Below are positions 17,088 to 26,439 of a DNA stretch of 64,000 nucleotides, piece by piece. The notes below the pieces were generated by a model, which made no database searches, was not told the DNA's origin, and saw only the letters and a program-made list of their open reading frames with translations. Source of the DNA: an uncultured Psychroserpens sp. (GTDB taxonomy: Bacteria > Bacteroidota > Bacteroidia > Flavobacteriales > Flavobacteriaceae); assembly GCF_947492715.1 (NCBI RefSeq), contig NZ_CANLNS010000002.1, positions 1-64,000 of the forward strand, given 5' to 3'. Made by a program: the position numbers and the translations under genes. Positions within the stretch are counted from its first letter, which is position 1. Each line of letters begins with the position of its first letter.

Positions 17088-17896
17088 TAATTAAAGCTAT
17101 TTAGGATTATAAAATCACTATGACTCGATGTGGTTTTTATACCATCATCAAACTTAAAGTAAGCTATAGGCTTTTCAAATGCCACATGTCTTATATAGGT
17201 ATAGAGTATAGCGTATAGTTCACTTTTTTCTTCTATTTGACCCGTTAGAACCGTATGAATTGTTTCAGGGTTAAGTTTAAGTTGCTCAACAGTGAATAAA
17301 ACATAATAGATAAAATCTTCTTTCGTATTATACTCAAAGGAATTATAGAAAATGAGTTTTCCGTTATTGATACCAATTATTTCGAATGTCGATGTATTGA
17401 CATTGATATATAGTTTTTCTTCTTCATTTTTGAAATTTGTTTGTAACAAGGTTTCAATAAGTATCGTAGATGAATGCTTATAAACAAAACTTCCAAAGGT
17501 GTCGAAAATGTAGTTGTTAATATTAATTAACGGCACATAGATATTAACACTTTTATTTGTGGGTAAGGTGTCAAAACTGATAAAATCTGTCTTTAATATT
17601 TTTGCATTAAACTTTAAATAATCGGCCAAATTTTGTTCGTCAAATAATGCGTCAGGAACCAGACAAGACAATTCATTTTGATAAATACAAGTTATGGTGT
17701 CAAACGTTTGCTCAAAGTCTGAATTTGATGCAAGAATAACTTTTAAGTCATTAAGTAACTCAAATGGAGTTGCTTTCTTTTCTAAATGCACGTGTTGTAA
17801 TAACTCAATGGTATTTGTCGTACGATTTAAAATACAAAAAGAAAGTCCACTCAAACGAATTTGAATGGACAGTGCTTTTATACTAATTTGTTTCAA
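17087..17896 (-). CDS. DUF3822-like protein
   Basis: Length, position next to rsmD and ISIRLSGLSFCILN...ELSCLVPDALFDEQNLADYLKFNAKIL resemble DUF3822. Confidence 0.65.
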   Translation of the reverse strand: MKQISIKALSIQIRLSGLSFCILNRTTNTIELLQHVHLEKKATPFELLNDLKVILASNSDFEQTFDTITCIYQNELSCLVPDALFDEQNLADYLKFNAKILKTDFISFDTLPTNKSVNIYVPLININNYIFDTFGSFVYKHSSTILIETLLQTNFKNEEEKLYINVNTSTFEIIGINNGKLIFYNSFEYNTKEDFIYYVLFTVEQLKLNPETIHTVLTGQIEEKSELYAILYTYIRHVAFEKPIAYFKFDDGIKTTSSHSDFIILNSFN

Positions 17897-17897
17897 T

Positions 17898-18635
17898 TTA
17901 GTCTTTACTTAAGTTTTTAGGCCAGTTACCTTTGGTAACATCTTCTATCATAGAACCAACTTGTAATTTTGGTCCATTCACACCATCTACAGACATCACT
18001 TCTTTTTCTTTAGCAACTAAATTTTTATTCTGATCGTGTAGAATAATATCTTTATCAACAGACGCTTCAAATACTGCGATTCCAGTATCTTCTAATTTAC
18101 CTGCATTTAAAGTGAACTTAGAGCCTGCAGGTCCAATACCTTCAGGAAGGTTCATCATTGTTTTATAACGTGGATCATCACCAAAAAGAGAATCTCTAAC
18201 AGAAACAAAGTCTAATGTGTCAATGATAACAATATCCTTTGTGGTTTCAACACCTCCAAAACGAGCAGTTAGTTCCTCGTCAATAACCGTTGAGTCACGT
18301 CTTTGAGTAATTATAAATTTGGCAGTATCAATAAACTTAATTAAATCATCAAAATTACCCGTAAACTTTTTAGTTACAGTTCTATGCGCTAATTCGGCAT
18401 CTCTAATATCTATTAATTTTGAGATTACCGTTTTGTATCGTTCTTCTTTCAGCTTATTAAATTTAATTTCGCCATAAACAGAATCGAAAGTAAGGTAGCC
18501 CAAAAAGAAGATTAAAGCCCACAAAACTATATTCAATACAGGTTTTAATTTTTTAGGTACAAATCTATCAATTAGCCAAACGATACCAATTGTAAGCAAA
18601 ATTAGGGCTACAACTACAAGAATTACTTTTAACAT
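17898..18635 (-). CDS. Hypothetical membrane-anchored protein
   Basis: Two N-terminal TM segments; ORF well placed in the rsmD-DUF3822 operon. Confidence 0.7.
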   Translation of the reverse strand: MLKVILVVVALILLTIGIVWLIDRFVPKKLKPVLNIVLWALIFFLGYLTFDSVYGEIKFNKLKEERYKTVISKLIDIRDAELAHRTVTKKFTGNFDDLIKFIDTAKFIITQRRDSTVIDEELTARFGGVETTKDIVIIDTLDFVSVRDSLFGDDPRYKTMMNLPEGIGPAGSKFTLNAGKLEDTGIAVFEASVDKDIILHDQNKNLVAKEKEVMSVDGVNGPKLQVGSMIEDVTKGNWPKNLSKD

Positions 18636-18838
18636 AGTTAGTTTTTTTTATATTTTTAAGGAGTTACGCAAATCTACAATTTTTTTTTATTCGTTAAAAT
18701 ATTGTAGAGAAAAATCAATCAATGGTGAAAGATATAAAATAACTTTCAAATTATATAACAAATTTTGCCATGTCACCCCATAAAATTATAATGTATTAAA
18801 TCATATCTTGCGTTTTTATTTGGATTTCAATTACATAG

Positions 18839-20266
18839 ATGACGGCATCAGAATTTTATAAATTACTCATTAAGAAGTTTCCATTTGCTCCAACCTTAAA
18901 GCAAACAATAGCATTAGAGCAACTATCGCAATTTATTTATGACGACACTCCTAACGCCTTATATCTTTTAAAGGGATTTGCAGGAACAGGGAAAACAAGT
19001 ATTATTGGCACCTTGGTTTCCAATATATGGGAAACAAAGAAAAGTGCTGTGCTAATGGCGCCAACAGGGCGAGCAGCCAAAGTAATCTCTAATTATTCTA
19101 ACAAAGAGGCCTTTACTATTCATAAGAAAATATACTTTCCTAAGAAAAATAGAGGAGGAGGAGTGAAATTTGTGATGCAACCTAATAAACATCGCAACAC
19201 CATTTTTATTGTCGATGAGGCGTCTATGATTCCTGATACACCTTCAGACTCTAAAAACTTTGAAAGCACGTCATTATTGGATGATTTGATACAATATGTT
19301 TATTCTGGGCATAAATGTAAACTCCTTTTAATTGGAGACAAAGCCCAACTACCTCCTGTGAAAGCCGATTTGTCTCCAGCGCTAAACCAAGATAAACTTG
19401 ATCTAAATTATAACAAAAGAGTAACAGCTATTGAACTTGACGAAGTGGTTAGGCAAAATCAAGATTCGGGCATTTTGAGTAATGCTACTCGAATTAGAGA
19501 GGTTATAGAAAATGACTTTTTTGAGTCATTTAAGTTTAACCTTAATGGGTTTAAAGATATTGTTAGGCTTGTAGATGGACATGAGATTATGGACGCCATT
19601 AATGATTCTTATAGTGAGCATGGACATGAAGACACTGCAATCATTGTTAGAAGTAATAAACGTGCAAATCTTTATAATCAACAAATACGACACAGAATTC
19701 TTTTTAATGAAAACGAACTAACTGTTGGTGATTTTTTAATGGTGGTAAAGAACAATTACTTCTGGGTTAAGCCTACAACCGAGGCTGGATTTATTGCTAA
19801 TGGGGATATCATTCAAGTTTTAGAAATCTTCTCTATTACCACACTCTATGATTTTCGTTTTGCAGAGGTTAAAGTACAAATGGTAGATTATCCCAAAATG
19901 CGACCATTTGAAACCGTTCTTTTATTAGACACCATTGAGGCCGAAACACCATCTCTTACTTATGAAGATAGTAATAGACTGTATCTAGAGGTTCAAAAGG
20001 ACTATGAAGATGAAACGTCTAATTATAAAAAGTTTTTAAAAATTAAAGGGAATAAGCATTTCAATGCGCTACAGGTTAAATTCTCCTATGCAATAACATG
20101 TCATAAATCTCAAGGAGGACAATGGAATACCATTTTTGTAGAACAGCCTTACCTGCCAAATGGTATCGATAGAGACTATATGAGATGGTTATATACTGCT
20201 GTAACTAGAGCTAAGGAAAAATTGTATCTTATTGGTTTTAAAGATGATCTTTTTGAAGAAATTTAA
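18839..20266 (+). CDS. RecD-like superfamily 1 ATP-dependent DNA helicase
   Basis: LLKGFAGTGKTSIIGTL (Walker A), IFIVDEASM, LIGDKAQLPPV, YAITCHKSQGGQWNTIFVEQP, LYTAVTRAKEKLYLIG. Confidence 0.9.
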   Translation: MTASEFYKLLIKKFPFAPTLKQTIALEQLSQFIYDDTPNALYLLKGFAGTGKTSIIGTLVSNIWETKKSAVLMAPTGRAAKVISNYSNKEAFTIHKKIYFPKKNRGGGVKFVMQPNKHRNTIFIVDEASMIPDTPSDSKNFESTSLLDDLIQYVYSGHKCKLLLIGDKAQLPPVKADLSPALNQDKLDLNYNKRVTAIELDEVVRQNQDSGILSNATRIREVIENDFFESFKFNLNGFKDIVRLVDGHEIMDAINDSYSEHGHEDTAIIVRSNKRANLYNQQIRHRILFNENELTVGDFLMVVKNNYFWVKPTTEAGFIANGDIIQVLEIFSITTLYDFRFAEVKVQMVDYPKMRPFETVLLLDTIEAETPSLTYEDSNRLYLEVQKDYEDETSNYKKFLKIKGNKHFNALQVKFSYAITCHKSQGGQWNTIFVEQPYLPNGIDRDYMRWLYTAVTRAKEKLYLIGFKDDLFEEI

Positions 20267-20277
20267 GTGTTATTAAT

Positions 20278-20853
20278 ATGACAACCGAAACAATTATTAG
20301 TATTTTTTTAGGTATTGGATTATCGGCATCTGTAGGTTTTAGAGTGTTTGTGCCATTATTTGCTCTAAGTTTGGCAGCTTATTTTAATCTTTGGGAACTT
20401 AATGATTCGTGGCAATGGATAGGCAGTTTAACTGCTGTTGTGACCTTAGGTGTTGCTACTTTAGTAGAAATTTTTGGATACTATATTCCTTACATTGATA
20501 ATTTACTTGATACTATAGCCATACCTTTAGCTACGATTGCTGGAACAGCCGTAATGGTATCTACTATTGCAGATCTAGGCCCAGTAATCACCTGGGCACT
20601 TGCAATTATAGCAGGAGGTGGAACCGCAGCAGCAGTCGCCGGGAGCTCTGGAGTAACAAGATTAACATCAACTGCAACAACGGGAGGAGTAGCTAATCCT
20701 ATAGTATCAACTGTTGAAACAGGCACATCCATAGTTATGTCTGTCTTATCTCTATTTATTCCTGTACTGGCATTTATTTTTGTTGTTGCTATTTTATATC
20801 TCATTTTTAGAGTTTATAAAAAGATTAAAAGAAGTAAGAGCAAAACCACATAA
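20278..20853 (+). CDS. DUF4126-like integral membrane protein
   Basis: Hydrophobic; ISIFLGIGLSASVGFRVFVPLFALSLAAYF. Confidence 0.75.
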   Translation: MTTETIISIFLGIGLSASVGFRVFVPLFALSLAAYFNLWELNDSWQWIGSLTAVVTLGVATLVEIFGYYIPYIDNLLDTIAIPLATIAGTAVMVSTIADLGPVITWALAIIAGGGTAAAVAGSSGVTRLTSTATTGGVANPIVSTVETGTSIVMSVLSLFIPVLAFIFVVAILYLIFRVYKKIKRSKSKTT

Positions 20854-20889
20854 AAGTTTTATTTTTGATATTCAATCTATATCAGTTTA

Positions 20890-21618
20890 ATGAAGATAAT
20901 ATCAATGATACCTGCACGATATAGTGCATCTCGGTTCCCAGGAAAACTCATGCAGAATTTAGCAGGGAAGACTGTTATTTTAAGAACATACGAAGCGACT
21001 GTAGCCACGAATTTGTTTGATGATGTTTATGTTGTTACCGATAGTGAGACCATTTACAATGAAATTGTTTCGAATGGAGGCAAAGCCATAATGAGCCAGA
21101 AAGAACATGAGTCTGGTAGCGATCGTATTGCAGAAGCCGTAGAACATTTAGATGTTGATATTGTTGTAAACGTCCAAGGAGATGAACCCTTTACAGAGCG
21201 TACAAGTTTAGAAAAGGTTCTTGAGGTGTTTAAGGATGATGAGAAAAAAGATATTGATTTGGCATCCCTTATGGTTGAAATTCATGATTGGGATGAAATT
21301 AATAATCCAAATACAGTAAAGGTTATTGTTGACCAAAATAATTTTGCCTTATATTTTTCGAGAAGCCCTATTCCGTTTCCAAGAGATAAGGATGCAGGAG
21401 CTCGCTATTTCAAACATAAAGGTATTTATGCCTTCCGAAAAGAAGCTTTATTAGACTTTTACAAATTACCAATGCAGTTTATTGAGGCCACAGAAAAAAT
21501 AGAATGTATTAGATACCTAGAGTATGGAAAACGTATAAAAATGATTGAAACAACAGTTGAAGGTGTTGAAATTGATACGCCAGAAGACTTAGAACGTGCT
21601 AAAAAACTCTGGAAATAG
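20890..21618 (+). CDS. kdsB: 3-deoxy-manno-octulosonate cytidylyltransferase
   Basis: [57 protein letters not shown]. Confidence 0.95.
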   Translation: MKIISMIPARYSASRFPGKLMQNLAGKTVILRTYEATVATNLFDDVYVVTDSETIYNEIVSNGGKAIMSQKEHESGSDRIAEAVEHLDVDIVVNVQGDEPFTERTSLEKVLEVFKDDEKKDIDLASLMVEIHDWDEINNPNTVKVIVDQNNFALYFSRSPIPFPRDKDAGARYFKHKGIYAFRKEALLDFYKLPMQFIEATEKIECIRYLEYGKRIKMIETTVEGVEIDTPEDLERAKKLWK

Positions 21619-22324
21619 ATTGGATACAAACTACAAACATATAAAAGTCATCGGGTTTGATGCAGACGACACGCTTTGGGTTAATGAAACTTATTTTCGT
21701 GATGCAGAACTAGAATTTGCTAAGTTAATGGCGCCTTATGAAACAGCAAATAAAATAGATCAAGAATTGTTTAAAAAGGAAATGGATAATCTTCCATTGT
21801 ATGGATATGGAGTTAAAGGTTTTGTATTGTCTATGGTAGAAATGGCTATTGAACTTTCTAATAATATGGTGTCTAATGCCACCATTTCTGAAATTTTAGA
21901 TATTGGTAAATCCATGCTTAATAAACCTGTAGAATTATTGGATGGGGTTGAGGATACCTTAAATGTTCTTTCTGAAAACTATAGGTTAATTTTAATAACT
22001 AAAGGTGATTTGTTAGATCAAGAACGTAAACTTGAAAAATCTAATTTAACATCCTATTTTCACCACATAGAGGTTTTAAGTGATAAGCAAGAAAGTAATT
22101 ATGCGAAATTGCTTGAACATTTAGATATAGAGCCTAGTGAATTTTTAATGGTAGGTAATTCGTTAAAATCTGATATTTTACCCTTGGTGAATATAAATGC
22201 TAAAGCAATACATGTGCCTTTTCACACAACATGGTTGCATGAGCAAGTAAATACAGAAGAAACGGAGCAAAAAAAATATAGAACAATATCTAGTTTGTCA
22301 GATTTAAAATCGATTTTAGATTAA
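21596..22324 (+). CDS. HAD-superfamily hydrolase (start uncertain: 21596 GTG or 21620 TTG)
   Basis: GFDADDTLW (DxD), [20 protein letters not shown]. Confidence 0.85.
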   Translation: MLKNSGNRLDTNYKHIKVIGFDADDTLWVNETYFRDAELEFAKLMAPYETANKIDQELFKKEMDNLPLYGYGVKGFVLSMVEMAIELSNNMVSNATISEILDIGKSMLNKPVELLDGVEDTLNVLSENYRLILITKGDLLDQERKLEKSNLTSYFHHIEVLSDKQESNYAKLLEHLDIEPSEFLMVGNSLKSDILPLVNINAKAIHVPFHTTWLHEQVNTEETEQKKYRTISSLSDLKSILD

Positions 22325-22944
22325 TGAAAGTAATAGATCTAGATACTTGGAAACGCAAGGCGCATTATGAACATTTTAGATCTTTTAAAGATCCATATTT
22401 TGGTGTTGTGATTCCATTTGATATGACAACAGCGTATCGCTTTGCTAAATCGAATACCTTATCTTTTTTCGGAAAGTATTTGCACGATTGCATGAAAGCG
22501 ATAAATGATATTGACGAATTAAAGCTTAGAATAGAAAATGATAAAATTGTGCTGCATGATCAAATTAATGCTTCGGCTACAATTATGAGACCCAATAAGA
22601 CATTTGGATGTTCTTATATTGAATTTGATCGTGATTTAGAACGATTTTTAGTCAATTTAAATGCAGAGAAAAAGAGAATAGAACAATCGAGTGAATTGTT
22701 TCCAGAACGTAACGATTTGGCTTGTATACACTGTTCTGCTTTACCTTGGGTTCATTTTTCGGGACATAAAGAACCTGTGTCTGGAACCTTGGAATCTGTC
22801 CCTAAATTGGCATTTAGTAAAATAGAATATCAACAAGATGGCAAAATTACAATGAATGTGTCTATACATGTAAATCATGCTCTAGTTGATGGGTATCACG
22901 TTGGATTATTTTCTGAAAAATTCCAACATTATTTAAATAAGTAA
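22324..22944 (+). CDS. Chloramphenicol acetyltransferase-fold acyltransferase
   Basis: [21 protein letters not shown] start, SALPWVHFSG, NHALVDGYH (HxxxDG). Confidence 0.85.
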   Translation: MKVIDLDTWKRKAHYEHFRSFKDPYFGVVIPFDMTTAYRFAKSNTLSFFGKYLHDCMKAINDIDELKLRIENDKIVLHDQINASATIMRPNKTFGCSYIEFDRDLERFLVNLNAEKKRIEQSSELFPERNDLACIHCSALPWVHFSGHKEPVSGTLESVPKLAFSKIEYQQDGKITMNVSIHVNHALVDGYHVGLFSEKFQHYLNK

Positions 22945-22991
22945 AGATAAATCCAACTATGTTTTTATTTTTGTTACACGAAGACGAATAA

Positions 22992-24074
22992 ATGAGTTAT
23001 AAAAATTATCCAATGGTGTCCAGAGTTGTTTTTGGACGAGGCAGTTTTAATCAGTTAGGTGATATTATCGCACCTAAGCGTTTAAATAGAAAAGCCCCAT
23101 TTATATTTTTGGTCGATGATGTATTCAAAGGCAATTCAGATTTAACAGCAAGAATTCCTTTAGCTTACGATGACCAACTTCTATATATTTCTGCAGAACA
23201 TGAACCAAAAACTTCTCAGGTTGATGAACTCGTAGAAAATATTATTTTAACACATAAAGATAGACCCTCAGGAATTATTGGTATTGGAGGCGGAACCATT
23301 TTAGATCTTGCGAAGGCAGTAGCTATTATGCTAACTAATGAAGGCGAAGCTAAGGATTACCAAGGATGGGATCTGGTTAAAACCCCAGCTATTTATCATG
23401 TTGGTATTCCCACGATATCTGGAACAGGAGCCGAAGTCTCACGTACGACGATATTAACAGGCCCAGAAAGAAAACTTGGCATTAACAGTGATTATACACC
23501 TTTTGATCAAGTTATTCTAGATCCAGAGTTAACTAAAGACGTTCCTAAAGACCAGTGGTTTTATACTGGAATGGACTGTTTTGTACATTGTATAGAGTCT
23601 TTAAACGGAACGTATCTCAATGCGTTCAGCCAAAGCTATGGTGAGAAAGCCTTAGAACTTTGTAAAGAGATATTTCTTAGTGATAATTTATCAGATGAAG
23701 AGTCTGCAGATAAATTAATGATGGCTTCTTGGCATGGAGGGATGAGTATTGCTTATTCTCAAGTTGGCGTTGCTCATGCAATGAGTTATGGCTTAGGATA
23801 TTTATTGGGTATTAAGCATGGCGTGGGTAATTGCATTGTTTTCGAACATTTGGAAGATTATTATCCTGAAGGTGTTGCTATGTACAAAGCGATGCGAAAA
23901 AAGCATAACATCACGATTCCTAAAGGTATTTGCGCCGAACTTCATGATGATGAGTTTGATATTATGATTGATGTAGCATTAAGCCTTGAACCATTATGGG
24001 AAAATGCAATAGGTAAAAACTGGAAGCAAGTGATTACAAGAGCAAAACTTAAAGCATTATATCAAAAAATGTAA
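22992..24074 (+). CDS. kdnB: Iron-containing alcohol dehydrogenase family, probable Kdo 8-oxidase (KdnB-like)
   Basis: IIGIGGGTILDLAKAVA, PTISGTGAEVSRTTIL, AHAMSYGLGYLLGIKHGVGNCI; genomic proximity to kdsB. Confidence 0.7.
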   Translation: MSYKNYPMVSRVVFGRGSFNQLGDIIAPKRLNRKAPFIFLVDDVFKGNSDLTARIPLAYDDQLLYISAEHEPKTSQVDELVENIILTHKDRPSGIIGIGGGTILDLAKAVAIMLTNEGEAKDYQGWDLVKTPAIYHVGIPTISGTGAEVSRTTILTGPERKLGINSDYTPFDQVILDPELTKDVPKDQWFYTGMDCFVHCIESLNGTYLNAFSQSYGEKALELCKEIFLSDNLSDEESADKLMMASWHGGMSIAYSQVGVAHAMSYGLGYLLGIKHGVGNCIVFEHLEDYYPEGVAMYKAMRKKHNITIPKGICAELHDDEFDIMIDVALSLEPLWENAIGKNWKQVITRAKLKALYQKM

Positions 24075-24075
24075 T

Positions 24076-24624
24076 ATGCGGTGGCTAGCACGACTTATCT
24101 ATTTTAAAATTTGGGGATGGAAAGTCACTGGTAATACCAATTTCTCAAAAGACACTATTAAAAAAGCGGTAATAATAGCTGTTCCTCATACAAGTTGGCA
24201 TGATTTCTTTATTGGTATATTACTTCGGAAAGTTGTTAATGTGAAAACTAATTTCATAGCAAAAAAGGAACTGTTTAGATGGCCATTTGGTTGGTACTTT
24301 AGGGCAGTGGGAGGTGCTGCTATAGACAGAACTTCTGGTCAAAACAAAGTAGACGCTATTGCAAAATTGTTTGCAGATAAAAAAGAATTTAGATTAACCT
24401 TGGCGCCAGAAGGAACAAGAAAAAAAGTTGAGAATTGGAGAACAGGTTTCTATTATATTGCAAAAGCTGCTCAGGTGCCTATAATAATGTTCACTTTAGA
24501 TTTTCAGAATAAACAAAATCATATTTCACAACCGTTTTATCCTACAGATGATGTGGATGCTGACTTTAGGTTTATGAAGGCGTTTTATAAGGATGTGAAA
24601 GGTAAAAAACCTGAATATTCATAA
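24076..24624 (+). CDS. PlsC-family 1-acyl-glycerol-3-phosphate acyltransferase-like protein
   Basis: VPHTSWHDFFIG (HxxxxD) and LAPEGTRKKVENWRTGFYYIAKAAQVPI. Confidence 0.88.
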   Translation: MRWLARLIYFKIWGWKVTGNTNFSKDTIKKAVIIAVPHTSWHDFFIGILLRKVVNVKTNFIAKKELFRWPFGWYFRAVGGAAIDRTSGQNKVDAIAKLFADKKEFRLTLAPEGTRKKVENWRTGFYYIAKAAQVPIIMFTLDFQNKQNHISQPFYPTDDVDADFRFMKAFYKDVKGKKPEYS

Positions 24625-24630
24625 GCCTTG

Positions 24631-25236
24631 TTAGGAATGGTTCCAAGAGTTCTCGTCATCTTTATTTTTAGGCGATAAGCCTAAAACTTCATTTTTGGTA
24701 TTTACACCTAAACCTAATACTGTTCTGTTGGCATAGTTGAAATAGGCTACAACTTGATTGATTTCTAAAATTTCTCCATCAGAGACACCCAAATCTCTCA
24801 ATGCTTTAATATGATTTTCTGTAATGCTATTTGGTTTTAAACTTAGGTTTTTCGCATATCTAATAATGCCTAATTCTTTTGCATTAAGAATTGTGTCCAG
24901 CGAGTCGTTCTCAATATGATGTTGGAGAAGCATAGCTCTGTCAGCATCATTTAAAAAACGTTTCATACCTTCAAAATGATGCTTGTAACAATAATCACAG
25001 TCATTTATAAAACTAGTATAAGTTCCTAAAAATTCTAAAAACCAATTAGGGTAGGTGTTATCGGTATGATGTAATGTGTTTTTGTAAAGACTCATATGTC
25101 CAATTAAAGTATGTGGTCTTAAACTATGGATGCTTAAAACGTTATCAATTTGATTATTAGGACCTTTTATTTTAGAATAAATAGATTTTAGTTTGCCTGT
25201 GGCTTTTTCAAATGGGATTACTGTTATCCAACTCAT
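24631..25236 (-). CDS. Carboxymuconolactone decarboxylase / AhpD-like peroxidase-related protein
   Basis: CDYCYKHH (CxxC-x2-H) active-site motif and all-alpha layout. Confidence 0.75.
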   Translation of the reverse strand: MSWITVIPFEKATGKLKSIYSKIKGPNNQIDNVLSIHSLRPHTLIGHMSLYKNTLHHTDNTYPNWFLEFLGTYTSFINDCDYCYKHHFEGMKRFLNDADRAMLLQHHIENDSLDTILNAKELGIIRYAKNLSLKPNSITENHIKALRDLGVSDGEILEINQVVAYFNYANRTVLGLGVNTKNEVLGLSPKNKDDENSWNHS

Positions 25237-25246
25237 AGTAATATTG

Positions 25247-25699
25247 TTAAGTTCTGTCTTTTAATCTATACACGAATTTAAGTCCGCTCCAATCTGCATC
25301 AATGGCCGCAACTTTAATATCAACTAATCCTTTATTCAAGATTAATTTTCTTACTGGTTCTCGCTTTAAATCTGTAATTATTTTGCTGCTACCTTTTGGC
25401 CAACTCACCCACATCAAACCATTAATTTTTAGTACAGGTTTATATCTATCAATAACTTGAGACAAGTCTGTAAGCGTTGTACAGAAGACATGTATGAAAT
25501 CTGCAGATTTTTCTTTTAATGTCTTCAGTTCTATAAGGTCTTCTGGTAAATCTTCAAACAAGCTAAAGTAGTGATTAGGAGCTCTATAGAGCAAGAATGA
25601 GTGTCCATATTTTAAGCCTAATTTTTTCGCTAAAGGTGTTTGCGAATATCCTGAATTCATGTTGTTTTTTTGATCAAATTTTATATTTTTGGCACACAT
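25247..25699 (-). CDS. DUF3052-like protein
   Basis: SGYSQTPLAKKLGLKYGHSFLLYRAP...DFIHVFCTTL...LWVSWPKGSSKI. Confidence 0.65.
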   Translation of the reverse strand: MCAKNIKFDQKNNMNSGYSQTPLAKKLGLKYGHSFLLYRAPNHYFSLFEDLPEDLIELKTLKEKSADFIHVFCTTLTDLSQVIDRYKPVLKINGLMWVSWPKGSSKIITDLKREPVRKLILNKGLVDIKVAAIDADWSGLKFVYRLKDRT

Positions 25700-25783
25700 T
25701 TTGAGTTACTTAAAATGTAATCAAATACTGAAACATAAAGTAAACTATTAGTCCCTAAAAAGAAACAGATATTGATTATTACA

Positions 25784-25817
25784 AAAGCTATTTAAGACCA
25801 TCTTAGATAGCTTTTTT
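25784..25817 (-). terminator. Terminator hairpin after the SnoaL-like gene
   Basis: AAAGCTATTTAAGAccaTCTTAGATAGCTTTTTT. Confidence 0.55.
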
Positions 25818-25821
25818 GTTG

Positions 25822-26289
25822 TTAGAGCTTATTATTTTCAAACTTTGAGAGTAAATGATTGGTTTGCTGGTTCAATTTTCTTTTAAAAAAGCCTGTCCCT
25901 CCTAAAAGTAAACCTTTAAAACCCATGGCTTGCTTTGCCCATTTATGCAAATCAAAATAGTCTGTATGTTTTATGATTTTTCCATCTTTAAATTCAAAAG
26001 ATGCCGAAATAACATTATGAACTTTTCTTCCCGTTTTACTGAAATTATAAAAGGCTTCCCATTGGGCACTACCATTATTATCATCAGTTTTGATATTAGA
26101 AAATGTAATTTTGAATTCTTTTCCTTTCTGTGAGTTCGCAAGCATTCGCCACATATTACCTGCTTGCGGGCCTTTTAAAACACCAAAAGCTGGGTCTTCA
26201 AATACAATGTCGTCATGATAACACGATGCCATTGTTTCCGCATCTAATTGATCAAAGGCTGTATAAAATTTCTTAATGAGTTCATCCAT
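25822..26289 (-). CDS. SnoaL-like/NTF2-like protein
   Basis: FYTAFDQLDAETMASCYHDDIVFEDPAFG...GKIIKHTDYFD. Confidence 0.8.
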   Translation of the reverse strand: MDELIKKFYTAFDQLDAETMASCYHDDIVFEDPAFGVLKGPQAGNMWRMLANSQKGKEFKITFSNIKTDDNNGSAQWEAFYNFSKTGRKVHNVISASFEFKDGKIIKHTDYFDLHKWAKQAMGFKGLLLGGTGFFKRKLNQQTNHLLSKFENNKL

Positions 26290-26386
26290 GTTTTAAAGTT
26301 AACAATTATTCTGTTATGAACGCTTACTTAATTACATGGCAACGAGGTTTAGATTATAAGATTTCGAGTTTAAATTTGGTAAAAGA

Positions 26387-26417
26387 AAAAAGACCATCTA
26401 AATAGAGATGGTCTTTT
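26387..26417 (-). terminator. Terminator hairpin after the DUF349 gene
   Basis: AAAAGACCATCTaaatAGAGATGGTCTTTT. Confidence 0.65.
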
Positions 26418-26439
26418 GAGTGTTTTATATTAAGCAGTC

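Noticed and set aside
17568-17576. Single TTTTGACAC copy on the minus strand
   Set aside because: Inside a CDS and without the second half-site 10 bp away; considered chance, not part of the candidate regulon.
20490-20804. 104-aa minus-strand ORF within the DUF4126-like gene
   Set aside because: Biased Ala/Val/Thr composition mirrors the TM-encoding sense strand; no independent start context.
22324-22944. CAT-fold protein as an antibiotic-resistance gene
   Set aside because: Fold and HxxxDG motif match, but the operon context (kdsB, HAD, KdnB-like, PlsC-like) gives no support for a resistance role.
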